DNA of 64,000 bases from Garcia nutans (taxonomy: Eukaryota; Streptophyta; Magnoliopsida; Malpighiales; Euphorbiaceae). Shown here piece after piece: positions 60,611-64,000 of the stretch. Position 1 is the first letter of the stretch. Every line of letters starts with the position of its first letter. Below the pieces are notes generated by a model. The model searched no databases, was not told where the DNA came from, and worked only from the letters and a program-made list of their open reading frames with translations. The translations under genes were made by a program, and so were the position numbers. The stretch is taken from NCBI GenBank assembly GCA_947685225.1, contig CANTUV010000062.1, positions 17,132,501-17,196,500 of the forward strand, in the 5' to 3' direction.

Positions 60611-63600
60611 GTCCATAAATCAATCGTTGTCCAAACCCAAACCACCTCGGGATAAGAATACAAATCTTTTTTTATTTCAAAACTCAATCCAAGGCCAGAA
60701 CTCAAACAACCTCGGGTCCATAATCCAAATATTTTTCGAGTTCAAAACTGAATAAAGGTCCAGAACCAAAATTTTTTTAAGTCCAGAACTCAATCCGAGT
60801 CCAAAACTCAAAACACATTGGGCCTATAACAGAGATCTTTTTCAAGTCCAGAACTCAGTCTGGGTCCAGAATCAAAACATCTCGGGTGAAAAACCCAAAT
60901 CCTTTACGAGTCCAGAACTCAATCTAGATCAAGAACTCAAATGATCTCGTGTTTCAAACTATAATTATTTTGAGTCATGAACTCAATTCGGGTCTAGAAC
61001 CTAAATCACCTCGGGTCTAGAATACAAATTTTTCTAGTATTGAATTCAATTCGGGTCCAGAACCCAACCCACCTCAGGTTTAGAACCAAATCTTTTTCGA
61101 GTCCAGAACCCAAAATTTTTTTTGAGTCCACAAATCATTTGTGGTCCAGAATCCAAACCACCTCGGGTCATGAACCTAAATCATTTTTCGAGTAGAAAAC
61201 TCAATCTGGGGCAACAACCCAAACCATCTCGGGTCCAGAACCTAAATCTTTTTCGACTCCAGAACTCAATTCTGGTCTAGAACCCAAATCACTGCTGGTC
61301 TAGTACCCAAATCTTTTTCAAGTTCGAAACTCAATTCGGGTCCAGAGCCCAAACAACCTCGGGTCCATAACCCAAATCAATTTTGAAACCACAACTAAAT
61401 TCGAGTCCAGAACGCAAATCTTTATTGAATCTAGGACACAATTTCGGGCCAAAACCCCAAACCACCTCTAGTCCAGAATCTAAATCTTTTTTTAGTTTAG
61501 AACTCGATCCAGATCCAAAACCCAAACCACCATGGATCCATAATCCAAATTTTTTTCGAAAATAAAACTCCATCTAGGTCCAGAACCCAAACCACCTTGG
61601 GTCTAGAACATAAATCTTTTTCAAGTTCAAAACTCAATTCGAGTCCAGAACCCAAACCACCTTGGGCCCAAAACCCAAATCATTTTCTAATCCACAACTA
61701 AATACGAGTCCAGAACCTAAATCTTTATCAAATCCAAAACTCAATTTGGGTCAAGAACACAAACCACCATGAGTCCAAAGCCCAAATCATTTTCGAATCT
61801 AGAACTCAATCTAGGTCGAGAACACAAACCACTTCGGGTTTAGAACCCAAATTTTCTTGAGTCCAGAACTCAATCCGGGTCTAGAACAGAACCTAAATCC
61901 TATCAGGTCTATAACACAGATTTTTTCAAGTTTAAAACTAAATTTGGGTCCAGAACCCAAATAGCCTCGAGTCCAGAACCCAAATCTTTTTCGAGTCCAG
62001 AACTCAATTCAGGTCTAGAACCCAAACCATTTCTGGTGCAAAACCCAAATCTTTTTTTAGTCTGAAACTCAATTTGGGTCCAAACCCAAACAACCTCGGG
62101 TCCATAACCCAAAAAACCTCGGGTTCAAAACATAAATCTTTTTCGAGTTCAGAACTAAATCTAGATTTAGAACCCAAATAGTTTTCAAATCGAGAACTCA
62201 ATATAGATCAAGAACCCAAACCACCTCGAGTCCAAAACCTAAATATTTTTCAAATCCAAAACTCAATCCTAGTTGAGAACCCAAACCACCTCGGGTTCAG
62301 AACCCATCATTTTTTAGTCCAGAACACAATCCGGGTCCAAAAGACAAAGCACATCGGGTCCAGAACATAGATCTTTTTCCAATCCAAAACTCAATCTAGG
62401 TCCAGAACCATAATTATTTTGAGTCCAAAACTCAATCGGGTCTAGAATCCAAACTGCCTAGGGTCTAAAACATATATCTTTTTCGAGTCTAGAACTCAAT
62501 CCGGGACCAGAACTCAAAGCACCTACGGTCCAGAACCCAAATTTTTTTTAAGTCTAGAACTCAATTCGGGTCTAAAACCCAAAGCACCTCTAGTCCAGAA
62601 CCCAAATTATTTTTGAGTCCAAAACTCAATTCATGTCCAGAACCCAAACCGCCTCGGGTCCATAACCCAAATCTTTTTAGAGTCTAGAACTCAATTTGGG
62701 TCCAAACTCAAACAACCTTGGGTCCAGAACCTAAACTTTTTTTTGAGTCCACAAATCAATCGTGGTCCAGAACCTAAATCATCTCGAGTCAAGAACCCAA
62801 ACCATTTTCGAGTCCTGAACTCAATTTGGGGCCAGAACCCAAACCAACTCAGGTTCAGAATCCAAATCTTTTTCGAATCTAGAACTCAATTTTTTGCCAG
62901 AACCTCAAACCACCTCGGGTCCAGAACTCAAAACTTTTTTGAGTTTAGAACTCAAACCAGGTTCAGAAGCCAAACCACATCCGGTCCAGAACAGAGATCT
63001 TTTTCTAGCCTAGAAATCAATCTGAGTCCAGAACCCAAACCATCTTGGTCCAAAACCATAATTTTTTGGAGTTCTAAACTCAATCGGGTCTAGAATCCAA
63101 ACCACATCGGGTTTAGAACACATATCATTTTTTAGTCTAGAACTCAATCTGGGTCCAGAACCTAAACCACCTGAGGTCTAGAGTCCAATTTTTTTTTAGT
63201 TCAGAACTCAATTTGAGTCCAGAACCCAAAGCACCTCTGGTGCAGAACCCAAATCATTTTTGAGTCCAAAACTCAATTCATGTCCAGAACCCAAACCATC
63301 TCGGGTCCAGAACCCAAATCTTTTTTGAGTCTAGAACTTAATTTGGGTCGAGAATCCAAATCACCTCAGGTCCAAAGCCCAAATCTTTTTCTAGTTCAAA
63401 ATTCAATTTGGGTCCAAACCCAAACAACCTCAGGTCCAAAACCCAAAATTTTTTTAAAGACCACAAATCAATCGTGGCCCATAACCCAAATCACCTCGAG
63501 TCAAGAACTGAAATCATTTTCAAGTCCAAAACTCAATATGGGGCTAGAACCCAAACCACCTCGGGTCTAGAACCCAAATCTTTTTTTACTCCAGAACTCA

Positions 63601-64000
63601 ATTCAGGTCCAGAACATAAATCACTGTAGGTCCAGAACCCAAATCTTTTTCAAGTTCGAAACTCAATTCGGGTCCAGAACCCAAAGCACCTCTAGTGCAG
63701 AACCTAAATCATTTTTTAGTCCAAAAGTCAATTCATGTCCAGAACCCAAACCACCTCGGGCCTAGAACCCAAATCTTTTTCGAGTCTAGAACTCAATTTG
63801 GGTCGAGAATCCAAACCACCTCAAGTCCAAAATCCAAATCTTTTCTAGTTTAAAATTCAATTTGGGTCCAAACCCAATCAAGCTTGGGTCCAGAACCCAA
63901 AATTTTTTTTGAGTCCACAAATCAATCGTGGTCGAGAACCCAAATCACCTCAGGTCAAAAACCCAAATCGTTTTCAAGTCCAGAACTCAATCTGGGGCCA

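Larger units (their letters stand above)
53354..64000 (+). repeat. 65-bp satellite array IV, forward orientation
   Basis: It continues array III on the other side of the second element and runs to the right edge. It shares array III's higher-order markers: GAGTCATGAAC at about 58694 and 60972, and CAATCGTTGTCC at about 58350 and 60620. A diverged monomer with GTCCACAAATCAATCGTGG recurs many times (for example near 55148, 56520, 58345, 62748, 63462, 63913). One small rearranged spot lies at 60486-60610. No gene seen. Confidence 0.93.

Noticed and set aside
1..64000. Host genes, tRNA or rRNA genes
   Set aside because: I looked on both strands for spliced-gene-like coding stretches and RNA gene features outside the retroelements and saw none.

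Overview
The window looks like pericentromeric or other heterochromatic DNA of a flowering plant. It is dominated by one tandem satellite family (about 65 bp monomer, roughly 41 kb of the 64 kb) with Ty3/gypsy LTR retrotransposons of the Tat/Ogre type embedded in it. I see no host gene, RNA gene, CRISPR array or prokaryotic signature. The plant assignment rests on the Tat-type Gag, protease, RT and double RNase H proteins, the TGGCGACTCC-type primer binding sites and the purine tract next to TGT...CA LTRs. The species cannot be named from what I see.

Layout. 1-1937: leader and truncated LTR (copy A) of a Tat-like element, minus strand, running off the left edge. 1938-3919: satellite in reverse orientation. 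About 3919: orientation flips. 3920-23532: satellite in forward orientation with higher-order repeats of about 3.4-3.5 kb. 23533-31880: a second element of the same family as copy A, with a 5'-truncated LTR (copy B), PBS, gag pseudogene, a long non-coding stretch, a 41-bp minisatellite, a purine tract and a 3'-truncated LTR (copy C). 31881-40543 and 53354-64000: one further forward satellite array, with a different higher-order period of about 2.1-2.3 kb, split by a Tat element at 40544-53353. That element has a perfect 5-bp target duplication (AGAAC), an open gag-protease frame, an RT / RNase H / archaeal-type RNase H frame with two internal stops, no integrase, an antisense accessory ORF relic, and a 3' LTR holding a nested solo LTR (49797-52287, target duplication GGTCG).

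How it fits together. The satellite is the substrate and the retroelements are nested in it, but not only as simple insertions. Copies A and B join the satellite at the same LTR position, and the adjoining monomers match unit by unit in inverse order. A block of at least 3 kb of satellite plus LTR plus leader therefore exists as a giant inverted duplication with a spacer of about 19 kb. No autonomous element is present: the first keeps only a gag relic and the second lacks integrase.

The most interesting items are the inverted duplication with its shared satellite-LTR junction, a string of nine short hairpins with differing stems in the LTR of the second element, the antisense accessory ORF, and a possible leader intron that would remove the PBS. 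Alignments and counts here were made by eye and are approximate.
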